Origin: Micromonospora terminaliae
Lineage (GTDB): Bacteria; Actinomycetota; Actinomycetes; Mycobacteriales; Micromonosporaceae
Direction of reading: 5' to 3'
Length of the DNA stretch: 64,000 nucleotides
Assembly (NCBI RefSeq): GCF_009671205.1
Contig: NZ_CP045309.1
Location: forward strand, 3,038,001-3,102,000
A program made the translations under genes and the position numbers. This document shows, piece by piece, positions 7,751 to 15,644 of this stretch (positions are counted from its first letter, which is position 1; every line of letters starts with the position of its first letter). The notes under the pieces were generated by a model. It was not told where the DNA came from. It saw only the letters and a program-made list of their open reading frames with translations, and searched no databases.

Positions 7751-9048
7751 CCACCATCACCGACGTGCAGGTGCACGACGTCCGGTTCCCGACGGCCGCC
7801 AGCGGCGACGGCTCGGACGCGATCAACCGGGGCGACTACTCGGCCACCTACGTGGAGCTGACCACCGACGGCGGCCCCACCGGCACGGGGTTCACCTTCA
7901 CCAACGGCCGGGGCAACGAGATCACCTGCGCGGCCGTGCGGGCCCTGGCCCACCACGTACGCGGCCGGACCGTCGCCGAGATCGCCGCCGAGCCGGTGGC
8001 GTTCTGGCGCTCGCTCACCGCCGACGTGCAGCTGCGCTGGCTCGGCCCCGAGAAGGGCGTCATCCACATGGCGACCGGCGCGCTGGTCAACGCCGTCTGG
8101 GACCTGCGCGCCAAGCTCGCCGGCAAGCCGCTGTGGCGACTCCTGGCCGAGCTGCCGACCGACGACCTGGTGGCCACCGTCGACTTCCACCACATCACCG
8201 ACGCGCTCACCCCCGACGAGGCGGCCGCCATCCTCGACAAGGGGCGCGACGGGCTCGCCGACCGCCTGGCCGGGCTGGACCGCGACGGCTTCCCCTCGTA
8301 CACCACCTCGGTCGGCTGGCTCGGCTACCCGGACGACAAGGTGCGGGCGCTCACCCGCGCCGCGTACGCCGACGGCTGGCGGGCCGTGAAGATGAAGGTC
8401 GGCGGCCCGCTGGACGACGACCTGCGCCGGGCCCGGATCATCCGCGCCGAGATCGGGCCGGACGCGCTGCTCATGATGGACGCCAACCAGGTCTGGGACG
8501 TCGACCAGGCGATTACCGCGATGACCGCGCTGGCCGAGGTCGACCCGTACTGGATCGAGGAGCCGACGCACGCCGACGACGTGCTGGGCCACGCCCGGAT
8601 CGCCCGCGCGGTCACCGAGCTGACCGGCGGCCGGTGCCGGGTCGCCACGGGCGAGGTGGCCGCCAACCGGGTGATCTTCAAGCAGCTCCTCCAGGCCGAG
8701 GCCATCGGCGTCATGCAGGTCGACGCGTGCCGGGTCGGCGGGGTCGACGAGGTCCTCGCCGAGCTGCTCATGGCGGCGAAGTTCGGCGTGCCGGTCTGCC
8801 CGCACGCCGGCGGCGTCGGCCTCTGCGAGTACGTCCAGCACCTGGCGATCTTCGACCACCTCCGGGTCGGCACCGGCCTCGACGGCCGGATGATCGAGTA
8901 CGTGGACCACCTGCACGAGCACTTCGTCGACCCGGTCCGCACCCGGGGCGGCCGCTACCTGCTGCCGACCGCCCCCGGCTACAGCAGCACCATGCGACCG
9001 GAGTCGATCGCCGAGTTCCGCTTCCCGGACGGCCCGACATGGCGCTGA
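7747..9048 (+). CDS. L-fuconate dehydratase-like enolase-superfamily enzyme
   Basis: A 433-residue acid-sugar dehydratase. The KxK base motif is VKMKVGG (Lys215, Lys217). Metal ligands are Asp245 (MMDANQVW), Glu271/272 (WIEEPTHADDV) and Glu303 (TGEVAANR). The distal His353 lies in VCPHAGGVGLCEYVQHL. N-terminal TNGRGNEIT and C-terminal DHLHEHFVDPV are characteristic of the L-fuconate dehydratase subgroup, which removes water from 6-deoxy-aldonates to give 2-keto-3-deoxy acids. All catalytic residues are present. It overlaps the downstream dehydrogenase by 10 bp, so the two are probably co-translated. Confidence 0.88.
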   Translation: MTTITDVQVHDVRFPTAASGDGSDAINRGDYSATYVELTTDGGPTGTGFTFTNGRGNEITCAAVRALAHHVRGRTVAEIAAEPVAFWRSLTADVQLRWLGPEKGVIHMATGALVNAVWDLRAKLAGKPLWRLLAELPTDDLVATVDFHHITDALTPDEAAAILDKGRDGLADRLAGLDRDGFPSYTTSVGWLGYPDDKVRALTRAAYADGWRAVKMKVGGPLDDDLRRARIIRAEIGPDALLMMDANQVWDVDQAITAMTALAEVDPYWIEEPTHADDVLGHARIARAVTELTGGRCRVATGEVAANRVIFKQLLQAEAIGVMQVDACRVGGVDEVLAELLMAAKFGVPVCPHAGGVGLCEYVQHLAIFDHLRVGTGLDGRMIEYVDHLHEHFVDPVRTRGGRYLLPTAPGYSSTMRPESIAEFRFPDGPTWR

Positions 9049-10523
9049 CCACCGACCGCCTCGGCCTGGCGACGCTGCGCCGGCTGCCCGTCGAGTGCCG
9101 GCCCCTGCTGCGCCCCGGCACCGTGCCGACGGGCATCGTCCACCTCGGACTCGGCGCGTTCCACCGCGCCCACCAGGCCGTGCACACCGAGGCGGCGGTC
9201 GCCGTGGCCGGCGGGGACTGGGGCACCGTGGGGGTCGCCCCGCGCAGCACCGCCGTGGTCGACGCGCTGGCCGCGCAGGACGCCCTGTTCAGCGTCACCA
9301 CCCTGGCTCCCGGGGGCACGGCCACCCGGGTGGTCGGCGCCCTGGCCGGGGTACGCCACGCGCCTCGCGACCCGGCCGCCGTGGTGCGCCTGCTCGCCGA
9401 CCCGGCGATCCGGGTGGTGACGCTGACCGTGACCGAGAAGGCGTACCAGCTCGACCCGGTCACCGGCACGCTGTGCGCCGACGCGGACCTGCTGGCCGAC
9501 CTCACCACCGACCGGCCCCCGCGGACCGTGCCGGGGCTGCTCGTGCGCGGGCTGCTCGCCCGGGCCGCCGCCGACGCGGGCCCGGTCGCGCTGGTCAGCT
9601 GCGACAACCTGCCGGCCAACGGCCGTCGGCTACGCGGCCTCGTGACCCAGGCGCTCACGCTGGCCCGGGTGCCCGACGGGCCGGCCGGCTGGATCGCGCG
9701 GCAGGTCAGCTTCCCCGGCACCATGGTCGACCGGATCGTGCCGGCCGCCACCGCGGACACCCTGGACACGGCCCGGCGGGCGCTCGGCGTCACCGACCTG
9801 GCGGCGGTGGCCGCCGAGCCGTACTCCCAGTGGGTGGTGGAGGACGACTTCCCGGGCGGGCGGCCGGCCTGGGAGCGGGCCGGGGCGGTGCTCACCGACG
9901 ACGCCGGCCCGTGGGAGCGGCTGAAACTGCGCACGCTCAACGGGGTGCACTCGGCGACGGCGTACCTGGGGGCCCTCGCGGGCGCCGAGACCGTCGCCGA
10001 GGCCCTGGCGCTGCCGGGGCTGGGTGACGTGCTGCGCCGGCTCGTCGCCGAGGACGTGGCGGCCAGCTTCACCCCGCCGCCCGGCGTCTCCGTGCCGGCG
10101 TACGGGGAGGAGGTGCTGGCCCGGTTCGCCAACCCGGCGATCCGGCACCGCACTCTCCAGATCGCCATGGACGGCTCGCAGAAGCTGCCCCAGCGGGTGC
10201 TGCACACCGTCGCCGACCTCCGCGCCGCCGGCCGCCCGGCCCGCTGGGCCGCCCTCGTGGTCGCGGCGTGGGTGCGCTTCGTCCTCGGGCACGCCGACGA
10301 CGGCCGCCCCCTGCCGCTGGACGACCCGCTCGCCGACCGGATCCGCGCGGCTCTCGCCGCCGCACCGGGCACCCCGGCCGGGGCGGTCGACGCGCTCTTC
10401 GCGCTGCGCGAGGTCTTCCCCGCCGACCTGGCCGCCGACGACGAGGTCCGGGCCGACGTGACCGGCTGGCTCGACGCGCTCGACCGGCACGGCGTCCGGG
10501 CCACCGTGGCCGGCGCCGCATGA
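9039..10523 (+). CDS. Mannitol dehydrogenase-family (fructuronate reductase-like)
   Basis: A 494-residue NAD(P)-dependent polyol/uronate oxidoreductase. The dinucleotide-binding start is GIVHLGLGAFHRAHQA. The middle carries LTVTEKAYQLD, VSCDNLPANG, SFPGTMVDRIVPA and EPYSQWVVEDDF. The catalytic lysine motif is ERLKLRTLNGVHSATAYLG. Length and order match UxuB/mannitol 2-dehydrogenases. Next to KDPG aldolase and an uronate isomerase remnant, reduction of D-fructuronate to D-mannonate is the likeliest role, though a mannitol or altronate dehydrogenase cannot be excluded. Its ATG lies inside the end of the dehydratase gene and its stop overlaps the next ATG. Confidence 0.85.
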   Translation: MALTTDRLGLATLRRLPVECRPLLRPGTVPTGIVHLGLGAFHRAHQAVHTEAAVAVAGGDWGTVGVAPRSTAVVDALAAQDALFSVTTLAPGGTATRVVGALAGVRHAPRDPAAVVRLLADPAIRVVTLTVTEKAYQLDPVTGTLCADADLLADLTTDRPPRTVPGLLVRGLLARAAADAGPVALVSCDNLPANGRRLRGLVTQALTLARVPDGPAGWIARQVSFPGTMVDRIVPAATADTLDTARRALGVTDLAAVAAEPYSQWVVEDDFPGGRPAWERAGAVLTDDAGPWERLKLRTLNGVHSATAYLGALAGAETVAEALALPGLGDVLRRLVAEDVAASFTPPPGVSVPAYGEEVLARFANPAIRHRTLQIAMDGSQKLPQRVLHTVADLRAAGRPARWAALVVAAWVRFVLGHADDGRPLPLDDPLADRIRAALAAAPGTPAGAVDALFALREVFPADLAADDEVRADVTGWLDALDRHGVRATVAGAA

Positions 10524-11251
10524 CGGGCCCGGGGGCCGTTCGGCGCGGCGCGGCCGGAGCGGGTGCGCCGCCCACGGTCGCGCTGGTCGGGGCGAACGGG
10601 CACGGCCGCTGGCACCGGCGGGCCATCGCTCCGCTGCACGACGCCGGCCGGGTGCGCCTCGTCGGGCTGGTCGACGTCCGCCCCCTGGAGGACGAGCCGG
10701 CCGCCCCCGTGCCGCCGGGGACGGAGACCTTCACCGACCACCGGGCCATGCTGGCCGCCGTACGCCCCGACGTGGTGGTGGTCTGCACCCCGCCGCACAC
10801 CCACCTGCCGATCGCCCTCGACGCGCTCGCCGCCGGGGCGGACCTGCTGCTGGAGAAGCCGCCGGTGCTCGACCTGGCCGAACACCGCCGGCTCGACGGG
10901 GCCCTCGCCAACCCCCTGGCCCACGCGGTCATGCAGTGCCTGGCCGTCGGCGAGGCGGCGACCGGGACGCCGGTCCGGCCGGCCCGGATCGAGGTGGAGC
11001 GCTATCGGGTACGGCCCATCGAGGTGGACGACACCGCCGTGCTCCGGGTGACGCCGCGGACCGGGCCGCCGGTGCTGGCCGCCGTGACCCTGGCCGGCGA
11101 GGACCATATCGCGGGCGAGGTGCACGTCTCGGGCGACGGGGGCGGCGCCGTGCTGGAGTACCCGACCGACCGCCTGCGGCTGCCCGGTGACCCGGCGCTG
11201 CGGGAGGTGCCCGGCCGGCACGGGCTGCTGGAGAACCTGGTCGCCGACTGA
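10520..11251 (+). CDS. Gfo/Idh/MocA-family oxidoreductase, shortened
   Basis: Only 243 residues, against about 330-390 for this NAD(P)-dependent family. The Rossmann half is intact to the catalytic-lysine motif (ALVGANGHGRWHRRA, then VVVVCTPPHTHLPIALDALA and LLLEKPPVLDL). After AEHRRL the sequence jumps directly to DGALANPLAHAVMQCLA, a segment that normally follows about 100 residues later, so the substrate-binding middle is missing. The usual C-terminal tail after LLENLV is also absent. The frame is preserved, so a protein may still be made, but I expect it to be inactive. ATGA overlap with the upstream gene shows operon membership. Confidence 0.72.
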   Translation: MTGPGAVRRGAAGAGAPPTVALVGANGHGRWHRRAIAPLHDAGRVRLVGLVDVRPLEDEPAAPVPPGTETFTDHRAMLAAVRPDVVVVCTPPHTHLPIALDALAAGADLLLEKPPVLDLAEHRRLDGALANPLAHAVMQCLAVGEAATGTPVRPARIEVERYRVRPIEVDDTAVLRVTPRTGPPVLAAVTLAGEDHIAGEVHVSGDGGGAVLEYPTDRLRLPGDPALREVPGRHGLLENLVAD

Positions 11252-11277
11252 CCCTCCTCCCGGCTCTCGGCAGAAGA

Positions 11278-11913
11278 TCAGCCGGGCCGGGCGGCGTCCG
11301 CCCCTTCGCGGCGGGCGGCCCGCCGGGCCCGGACGACCCGCACGACCACCACCAGCACCACGAGGGCGAGCAGCGCCTCACCGCCCCAGCCGAGCCGCCG
11401 CTCGAGCAGCCGGAACGACGCCCCGGCCAGGTAGCCGAGCAGGGTCACGGCCACCGCCCAGAGCACGCCGCCGGCGAGGTTCGCCACGGTGAACGCACGG
11501 TGCCCGATGCCGCTCATCCCGGCCAGTCCGGGTACGAGGGCGCGCAGCGCCGCCGCCCAGCGGCCGAGCACCACGGCGACCGCGCCCCGGCGGCGGACCA
11601 GCTCCAGCGCCCGCGACAGCTCCCCGGAACGGGCGACGCGCTGGGGCACGCGGGCCAGCAGCCGCCGGCCGTACCGGCGGCCCACGAGGTAGCCGGCCTG
11701 GTCGCCGACGGCCGCGCCCGCGACCGCCGCGAGGACCACCGCCCAGAGCGGCAGCCGTCCCTCGTGCGCGAGAACCCCACCGACCAGTACGGCGATCTCC
11801 CCCGGCACGAGCAGCCCGAGGAACGTCGACGCCTCCAGCGCCGGCAGCAGGAACACCAGGGCCAGCACCAGCGCGGGCGGAAGCGCCACCAGCAGGTCCA
11901 GCACCCGGTCCAC
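11278..11913 (-). CDS. DedA-family membrane protein
   Basis: A predicted 211-residue DedA/VTT-domain protein, a family implicated in lipid scrambling and membrane homeostasis. It has the N-terminal reentrant loop signature FLLPALEASTFLGLLVPGE, then GDQAGYLVGRRYG with the conserved F/Y-GxxxG-type pattern, and LGRWAAALRALVPGLAGMS, where the family's essential arginines lie, followed by C-terminal transmembrane helices. The GTG at 11913 is chosen because the family begins about here. A longer form would add 28 residues encoded by a 33-bp tandem repeat, which looks like leader DNA rather than protein. No strong ribosome site is seen at either start. Confidence 0.8.
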   Translation of the reverse strand: MDRVLDLLVALPPALVLALVFLLPALEASTFLGLLVPGEIAVLVGGVLAHEGRLPLWAVVLAAVAGAAVGDQAGYLVGRRYGRRLLARVPQRVARSGELSRALELVRRRGAVAVVLGRWAAALRALVPGLAGMSGIGHRAFTVANLAGGVLWAVAVTLLGYLAGASFRLLERRLGWGGEALLALVVLVVVVRVVRARRAARREGADAARPG

Positions 11914-11937
11914 CCGCCGATTGTGACCCGCCGCGGG

Positions 11938-12029
11938 GCTCGGCCGCGCCGGCTCGGGCAGCACCGCGAGGCTCGGCCGCGCCGGCTCGGGCAGCACCGC
12001 GAGGCTCGGCCGCGCCGGGTCGGGCGGTG
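11938..12029. repeat. 33-bp tandem repeat, about 2.7 copies
   Basis: A unit beginning GCTCGGCCGCGCCGG and ending CAGCACCGCGAG is repeated exactly at 11938-11970 and 11971-12003. A diverged partial third copy runs from 12004 to about 12029. It lies in the 248-bp gap between the divergent DedA and RsbW-like genes. Because 33 is divisible by three, the repeat stays open in the DedA frame, which explains the possible long N-terminus there. I see no protein or RNA function in it. Confidence 0.85.
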
Positions 12030-12161
12030 CCCGGGAATCGGTCGGAACGAACCGCCGGGTCGAGGAATACCGGCGGGCCCGACCGGGGACAATGACCGAC
12101 AGGACGGGACGGTGACGGCGAGCGCCCAGGCCCGGGACGTGCGCGGGACGGGGGACCGGAC

Positions 12162-12605
12162 GTGGAGGGTGGGACAGCCGCCGGGCTGGTGCCGGGCGAC
12201 GATCCGGCCGGCACCGCCCCGGCGTTCACGATCGACCTGCCGGCCGACCCGGCGCGGCTGGCGCCGACCCGGGAGCGGCTGCGGCGCTGGCTGCGCGCCC
12301 ACGGGGTCAGCGAGTGGGACGTCGAGACCGTGCTGATGGCCGCCGGAGAGGCGTGCGCCAACGCCATCGAGCACGGCTACCGCTTCGCGCCCGAGGGGAT
12401 CACCACGCTGCGCGCCGAGCTGCGCGACGACCACCTGGTGGTCGAGGTACGCGACCGCGGCGGCTGGCGGCCCGACGCCGACGGTGACCCCGGCGACCGG
12501 GGCCGGGGGCGGATGATCATGGACCGGGTGATGGACGAGGTGAGCATCGCCGGCGCCCCGGATGGCACGACCGTCCGCCTCGTCAAGCGGCTCACCGGCG
12601 GCTGA
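12162..12605 (+). CDS. RsbW-like ATP-binding protein (anti-sigma/serine kinase type)
   Basis: A 147-residue stand-alone GHKL ATPase domain. The N box is AAGEACANAIEHGYR (Glu63, Asn67). G1 is VEVRDRGGWRP (Asp98) and G2 is GRGRMIMDRVMD. This size and order match RsbW/SpoIIAB-type kinases, which bind sigma factors or phosphorylate STAS anti-sigma antagonists, and similar small actinobacterial regulators. No partner anti-sigma antagonist or phosphatase is adjacent. The GTG start has a GGGGGA run upstream. It is 64 bp from the next gene, which has its own ribosome site. Confidence 0.85.
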   Translation: MEGGTAAGLVPGDDPAGTAPAFTIDLPADPARLAPTRERLRRWLRAHGVSEWDVETVLMAAGEACANAIEHGYRFAPEGITTLRAELRDDHLVVEVRDRGGWRPDADGDPGDRGRGRMIMDRVMDEVSIAGAPDGTTVRLVKRLTGG

Positions 12606-12669
12606 CCGACACGGTCGGGAGGCCGACCGGGGGCGACGCTCCCTAGCGAAGATCAGCTATAAGGGACGT

Positions 12670-13437
12670 ATGGAGTTCCCGGCCTACCTGGCGACCATGC
12701 CGATGCACGCGATCACCGAGATCCACGGCGAGCCGGGCCTGCTGGCTCGCTTCCGGCTGGAGGTCGAGGCGTTCGACGAGCCGGCCCGGGAACGGCTCAC
12801 CGCCGCCCTCGACCTCGCCGCCGAGCTGCACCGGGAGGACCGGCGGGTGCGCGAGCCGTACCTGAACCACCTGCTGCGGGTGGCGATCCGGATGATGCAC
12901 CACTACGAGGTGCGGGACGTGGACGTGATCGTGGCGGGCCTGCTGCACGACGCCGTGGAGGACCACCCGGCGGAGCTCGCCGGCCCGGACGCGCTACGAC
13001 GACCCCCGCCCGGCGCGGCCGATGCCGCGCAGCGACCTGGAGCCGTCGATCCGACGCCCGCGGCCCTGGCCGCGCTGGCCGCGCGGTTCGGCCCGCGGGT
13101 CGCCCGGCTCGTCGGCGCGGTCACCAACCCGGCGTACGACCCGGGGCGCGACCGGCACGTCCAGTACCGGGAGCACGTGGCGGCGAGCCTCGACCGGGAG
13201 CCCTGGGCTCGGGTGATCAAGGTGTCGGACTTCACCGACAACGGCGTGGGGGTGATCCACACGGTCGGGCCGAAGGTGGCCCGCTCGGCGGCGAAGTACC
13301 GGCCCCTCGTGCCGGTCTACCGCGACCTCATCGCCCGGCCCGACACGCCGCTGTCCCTGCCGGTGAAGCGGCACATCTTCGCCCAGCTCGACCTGGCCGA
13401 GGAACGGTTCAGCGCCATCCTCGACCAGCCGAACTGA
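12670..13437 (+). CDS. HD-domain hydrolase of the RelA/SpoT (alarmone hydrolase) type
   Basis: A 255-residue protein built around an RSH-type HD domain. Residues in order are HREDRRVREPYLNHLLRVA (His54, His67), GLLHDAVEDHP (His93-Asp94 with the HDxxED pattern) and ARVIKVSDFTDN (Asp188), corresponding to the HD, ED and late Asp metal/substrate residues of SpoT and MESH1. There is no synthetase, TGS or ACT domain, so it would be a small hydrolase only. A Pro/Ala-rich insertion lies at about 101-130. The ATG has AAGGGA upstream. Hydrolysis of (p)ppGpp or NADPH is possible but unproven. Confidence 0.75.
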   Translation: MEFPAYLATMPMHAITEIHGEPGLLARFRLEVEAFDEPARERLTAALDLAAELHREDRRVREPYLNHLLRVAIRMMHHYEVRDVDVIVAGLLHDAVEDHPAELAGPDALRRPPPGAADAAQRPGAVDPTPAALAALAARFGPRVARLVGAVTNPAYDPGRDRHVQYREHVAASLDREPWARVIKVSDFTDNGVGVIHTVGPKVARSAAKYRPLVPVYRDLIARPDTPLSLPVKRHIFAQLDLAEERFSAILDQPN

Positions 13438-13859
13438 CCGTCGCGCAGGGCGCTGGTCCGGCCAGACCGGCGAGGCGGCGGCATCCCGGGGCGCTGGACC
13501 CGCCAGACCGGCGACGTGGCAATCCTCATCGGGGTCCTCTCGGCGGACCGCCGGTCGATCGACCGGCGGCGCGGAAGCTGCGGGGACCTCGCGTGCGGAC
13601 GCGCGACGGCGCGCACCGGAACTGCCCGGCTCGGGCGGGACGTTCAGCCGCCGTACGGCGGCGCCCGTTGGCCAATCGTCGCACGCGATGGTGTGCGCAC
13701 GGTCCCTCCTGTCGTCGAACGGCGATGTCCGTCCCGCCATCCGACCAGCTCATCACGACTACCAACACCGGCCGAACATCTACAGATACACCTTTGTCGA
13801 TGCGTGGCGAGGGCGCTTCCGGAAGCGAGGACAGGCGGCGGGCGATTGCCGACCGCAGG
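13438..13859. other. 422-bp intergenic region at the edge of the accessory patch
   Basis: No convincing gene was seen on either strand; the open frames crossing it are compositional. It holds a diverged 24-bp direct repeat (13450-13473 and 13491-13514) and a perfect 16-bp palindrome GCCGCCGTACGGCGGC at 13647-13662. From about 13740 on the base composition falls clearly, marking the left limit of the lower-GC island. I see no tRNA gene or obvious integrase attachment core here. Confidence 0.5.
13450..13514. repeat. Diverged 24-bp direct repeat
   Basis: Two 24-base copies start at 13450 and 13491 and differ at two positions. The shared core is CCAGACCGGCGA. They are 41 bp apart, just after the stop of the HD-hydrolase gene and before the lower-GC patch. 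They could be a footprint of insertion, but no matching copy was noticed at the right boundary. Confidence 0.6.
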
Positions 13860-14792
13860 TCAGGCAGCCTTGAAAACCGTGTCCAGATGCCACTCGAGGA
13901 ACTCGCTGTTGGGCCTGTCACCCCTCCGCTCAGGAACAGTGATGGGATGGCCGGCCTTGGCGTAGAACTGATCGCCATTCCCGAACTCGCTACGCAATCG
14001 AGGGCTCACCATCAACCGGTACTTCGGGTCTACGCCCAGGTATCCCCGATCGAAGAGGATGTGGACGTCCGACTTGAGCAGCAGACCGTTGTCAATCCGA
14101 TGCTCGCCACCCTGCGGTAACGGTCTAATGTGAGCTGCTTGCAGCACTGGCTGGACCTTGTTCCCGGTGATGGCGCAGCGCCTGCCGTAGGCGCCCAGAA
14201 TCACCGCTTTGAACGACTGCTGACCAAGGCGCTGCGGGACAAGACGCGGGTCACCGTACACCGGTCCAGATCGGTGCCAGGGCAGACCTGCATCGAGCTC
14301 GACGGTCACGCCCAACAGGCGGTGCAGCAGGAGGTCGAAGTACTCGGCTACAGACGGATCGGCGAGGTCATACGTCTTCCCCTGCACCACGTTGGACGCG
14401 AACCCTGGAGGCGGGTCAGCAGTCGAATCCTCGGGAAAGAAGACACTGTCCCGGACAAATATGCAGCCGATGGTCGGATCCTCGGCCGGCCCGATCGGCT
14501 GCTTGCGGTAGCGTCCGACGTTCCGGCGCATCTCGTCCAGGCTGGCCACGCCGTTGGCCTCGCCGAACAGCTCCCACGCCTCGGAAATCCTCAACTGCGT
14601 GAAGCCGCTGAAGAAGCCTCCGCCAACTATCCGATTGAGCGGGAAGTGCGCCTTGAAGAAGAAGGGCTCACCCGGGGTGAGTGCACGGAAGCCGCCGCCC
14701 GAGGGTCGCCAGAAGTTGACCTCCGTAAGGCCGGCTCGGGCGGCGAGAAACCGGTACCACCTCTTGTCCGTCACGCCGACGAATGTCCGCAC
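13860..14792 (-). CDS. HNH endonuclease with PUA-like (EVE/ASCH-type) N-terminus
   Basis: A 310-residue predicted DNA nuclease. The C-terminal HNH core is RRCAITGN (Cys206), LQAAHIRPL (His221), RIDNGLLLKSDVHILFDRG (Asn235, His244). The N-terminal 120 residues (VTDKRWYRFLAARAG, GEPFFFKAHFPLNRIVGGGF) resemble the beta-barrel modified-base-reading domains fused to HNH nucleases in modification-dependent restriction enzymes; I judge this by pattern only. Composition is markedly less GC-rich than the surroundings, which suggests transfer. The start is GTG with no clear ribosome site. No methyltransferase is nearby, consistent with a type IV-like role. Confidence 0.78.
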   Translation of the reverse strand: MRTFVGVTDKRWYRFLAARAGLTEVNFWRPSGGGFRALTPGEPFFFKAHFPLNRIVGGGFFSGFTQLRISEAWELFGEANGVASLDEMRRNVGRYRKQPIGPAEDPTIGCIFVRDSVFFPEDSTADPPPGFASNVVQGKTYDLADPSVAEYFDLLLHRLLGVTVELDAGLPWHRSGPVYGDPRLVPQRLGQQSFKAVILGAYGRRCAITGNKVQPVLQAAHIRPLPQGGEHRIDNGLLLKSDVHILFDRGYLGVDPKYRLMVSPRLRSEFGNGDQFYAKAGHPITVPERRGDRPNSEFLEWHLDTVFKAA

Positions 14793-14861
14793 GTGGATAA
14801 GGGTGCACGACTTTGATCTTCTCCGCCAGTCCCGAAAGTCGGCGTCGCGCAGTCGGAACCG

Positions 14862-15101
14862 TCAGGGCTCGCGCATCCAGGTGGCAGGATCGGTAATGAA
14901 GATGCCCTTGCCCTGACGCCGCCGGATGACGCGTAGCGCTTCGAGGCGGACGTAGACCATCTGGATGGTCGAGGAGCTGACCCCGAACCGCCCGGCCATG
15001 TCCGCTATGGAGGGCAGCTTGTCCCCCGGCCGCACCCGGCCGCTGTGCAGGTCTTTGATGATCTCATCGGAGATCCGGATGTAGTCCGGCGTCTGTGGCA
15101 T
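14862..15101 (-). CDS. Minimal GntR-type winged-helix regulator
   Basis: Only 79 residues, essentially a lone GntR DNA-binding domain: YIRISDEIIKDLHSGRVRPG, then LPSIADMAGRFGVSSSTIQM and the wing IRRRQGKGIFITDP. There is no effector domain. ATG 15101 is chosen for its AAGGAGCGCC ribosome site; upstream codons are not GntR-like. It is divergent from the DivIVA-like gene, and a perfect 12-bp stem-loop lies between them. Such short GntR proteins are common in actinomycete integrative elements and developmental loci. Like its HNH neighbour it is less GC-rich than the core genome. Confidence 0.85.
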   Translation of the reverse strand: MPQTPDYIRISDEIIKDLHSGRVRPGDKLPSIADMAGRFGVSSSTIQMVYVRLEALRVIRRRQGKGIFITDPATWMREP

Positions 15102-15237
15102 GGCGCTCCTTGCGTGGCACGCCAATTTGATCACGACACGCGCCCGACGGACAACCAAGCGTTGCCACTCGGCACTTAGGCATATATGTTTGATCGCGAG
15201 CCGCTCCTCGCGTGGCACCGAGTTCGGCTCACCCCCC

Positions 15238-15273
15238 TTGGTCGGGACGCGTGCCCGTACCCGTCCCGACCAA
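15238..15273. promoter_or_regulatory. Perfect 12-bp inverted repeat upstream of DivIVA-like gene
   Basis: TTGGTCGGGACG (15238-15249) and CGTCCCGACCAA (15262-15273) are perfect complements separated by 12 nt. The element is in the 262-bp gap between the divergent GntR and DivIVA-like genes, about 90 bp before the latter's start. It has no T-tract. It could be an operator for the GntR protein or an RNA hairpin in the leader. A TTGCCA box at about 15163 with an AT-rich CATATAT about 16 bases later is a possible promoter upstream of it. Confidence 0.6.
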
Positions 15274-15363
15274 CCGAACTACCAGTCCTCCTCCCGCTGA
15301 TCCCAGGCTGCGACGACCGCCTTCCCGACCCATCGTGCTTCCGCCTGCCCAGAAAGGACCGAT

Positions 15364-15642
15364 GTGACCGACGCATATCGAGGTGGCCCGTTCCATGGAG
15401 CCGGCCTACCGGCCCGGTTGACCGCGCACGGCGCGCGGATCCGCGTGTTCGACCCGTGCCGCCGGGGCGTCGACCCCGAGCAGGTACGCGAGTTCCAGTC
15501 CCTGGTCGCCGACGAGCTGAGCGACCTCCACCGGTGGATACGCCTGCTCGGCGAGGAGAACGGCCGACTCCGGCGGGCGCTGCGCGACTGGCAGACCATG
15601 CACGCCCGCGAGTGCCGGCCACCGAACCAGGGCCACTGGTAG
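15364..15642 (+). CDS. Small DivIVA-domain-like protein
   Basis: A 92-residue protein. After a basic N-terminus (TAHGARIRVFDPCRRGVDPE) comes the pattern VREFQSLVADELSDLHRWIRLLGEENGRLRRALRDW, a short amphipathic heptad helix preceded by an RGxDxxxVxxF-like motif. This is the minimal DivIVA N-terminal signature, without the long coiled-coil of true DivIVA/Wag31. The GTG start has AAAGGACCGAT upstream. It sits 3 bp before the next small gene, so the two are co-transcribed. Function is unknown; polar or membrane targeting is an inference from the domain. Confidence 0.75.
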   Translation: MTDAYRGGPFHGAGLPARLTAHGARIRVFDPCRRGVDPEQVREFQSLVADELSDLHRWIRLLGEENGRLRRALRDWQTMHARECRPPNQGHW

Positions 15643-15644
15643 CT

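Noticed and set aside
7341..10523. A continuous open frame of about 1060 codons through the dehydratase and dehydrogenase genes
   Set aside because: Its first part is the antisense-like, Arg/Pro-rich frame shadow of the dehydratase; only the part from 9039 has dehydrogenase motifs. Very long open frames are expected at 74% G+C.
12994..13740. Leftward 248-codon frame covering the HD-hydrolase gene and the intergenic region
   Set aside because: Most of it is the shadow of the HD hydrolase. The first 60 codons look slightly protein-like but have no recognisable motif or ribosome site.
13593..14120. Rightward 175-codon frame over the 3' end of the HNH gene
   Set aside because: Opposite to a gene with clear HNH motifs, with Arg/Ser-rich composition and no family pattern.
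15186..15642. Rightward frame starting ATGTTTGATCGCGAG upstream of the DivIVA-like gene
   Set aside because: It runs through the 12-bp stem-loop and out of frame over the DivIVA-like gene, with no ribosome site. Only its last part, from GTG 15645, looks like a real gene.
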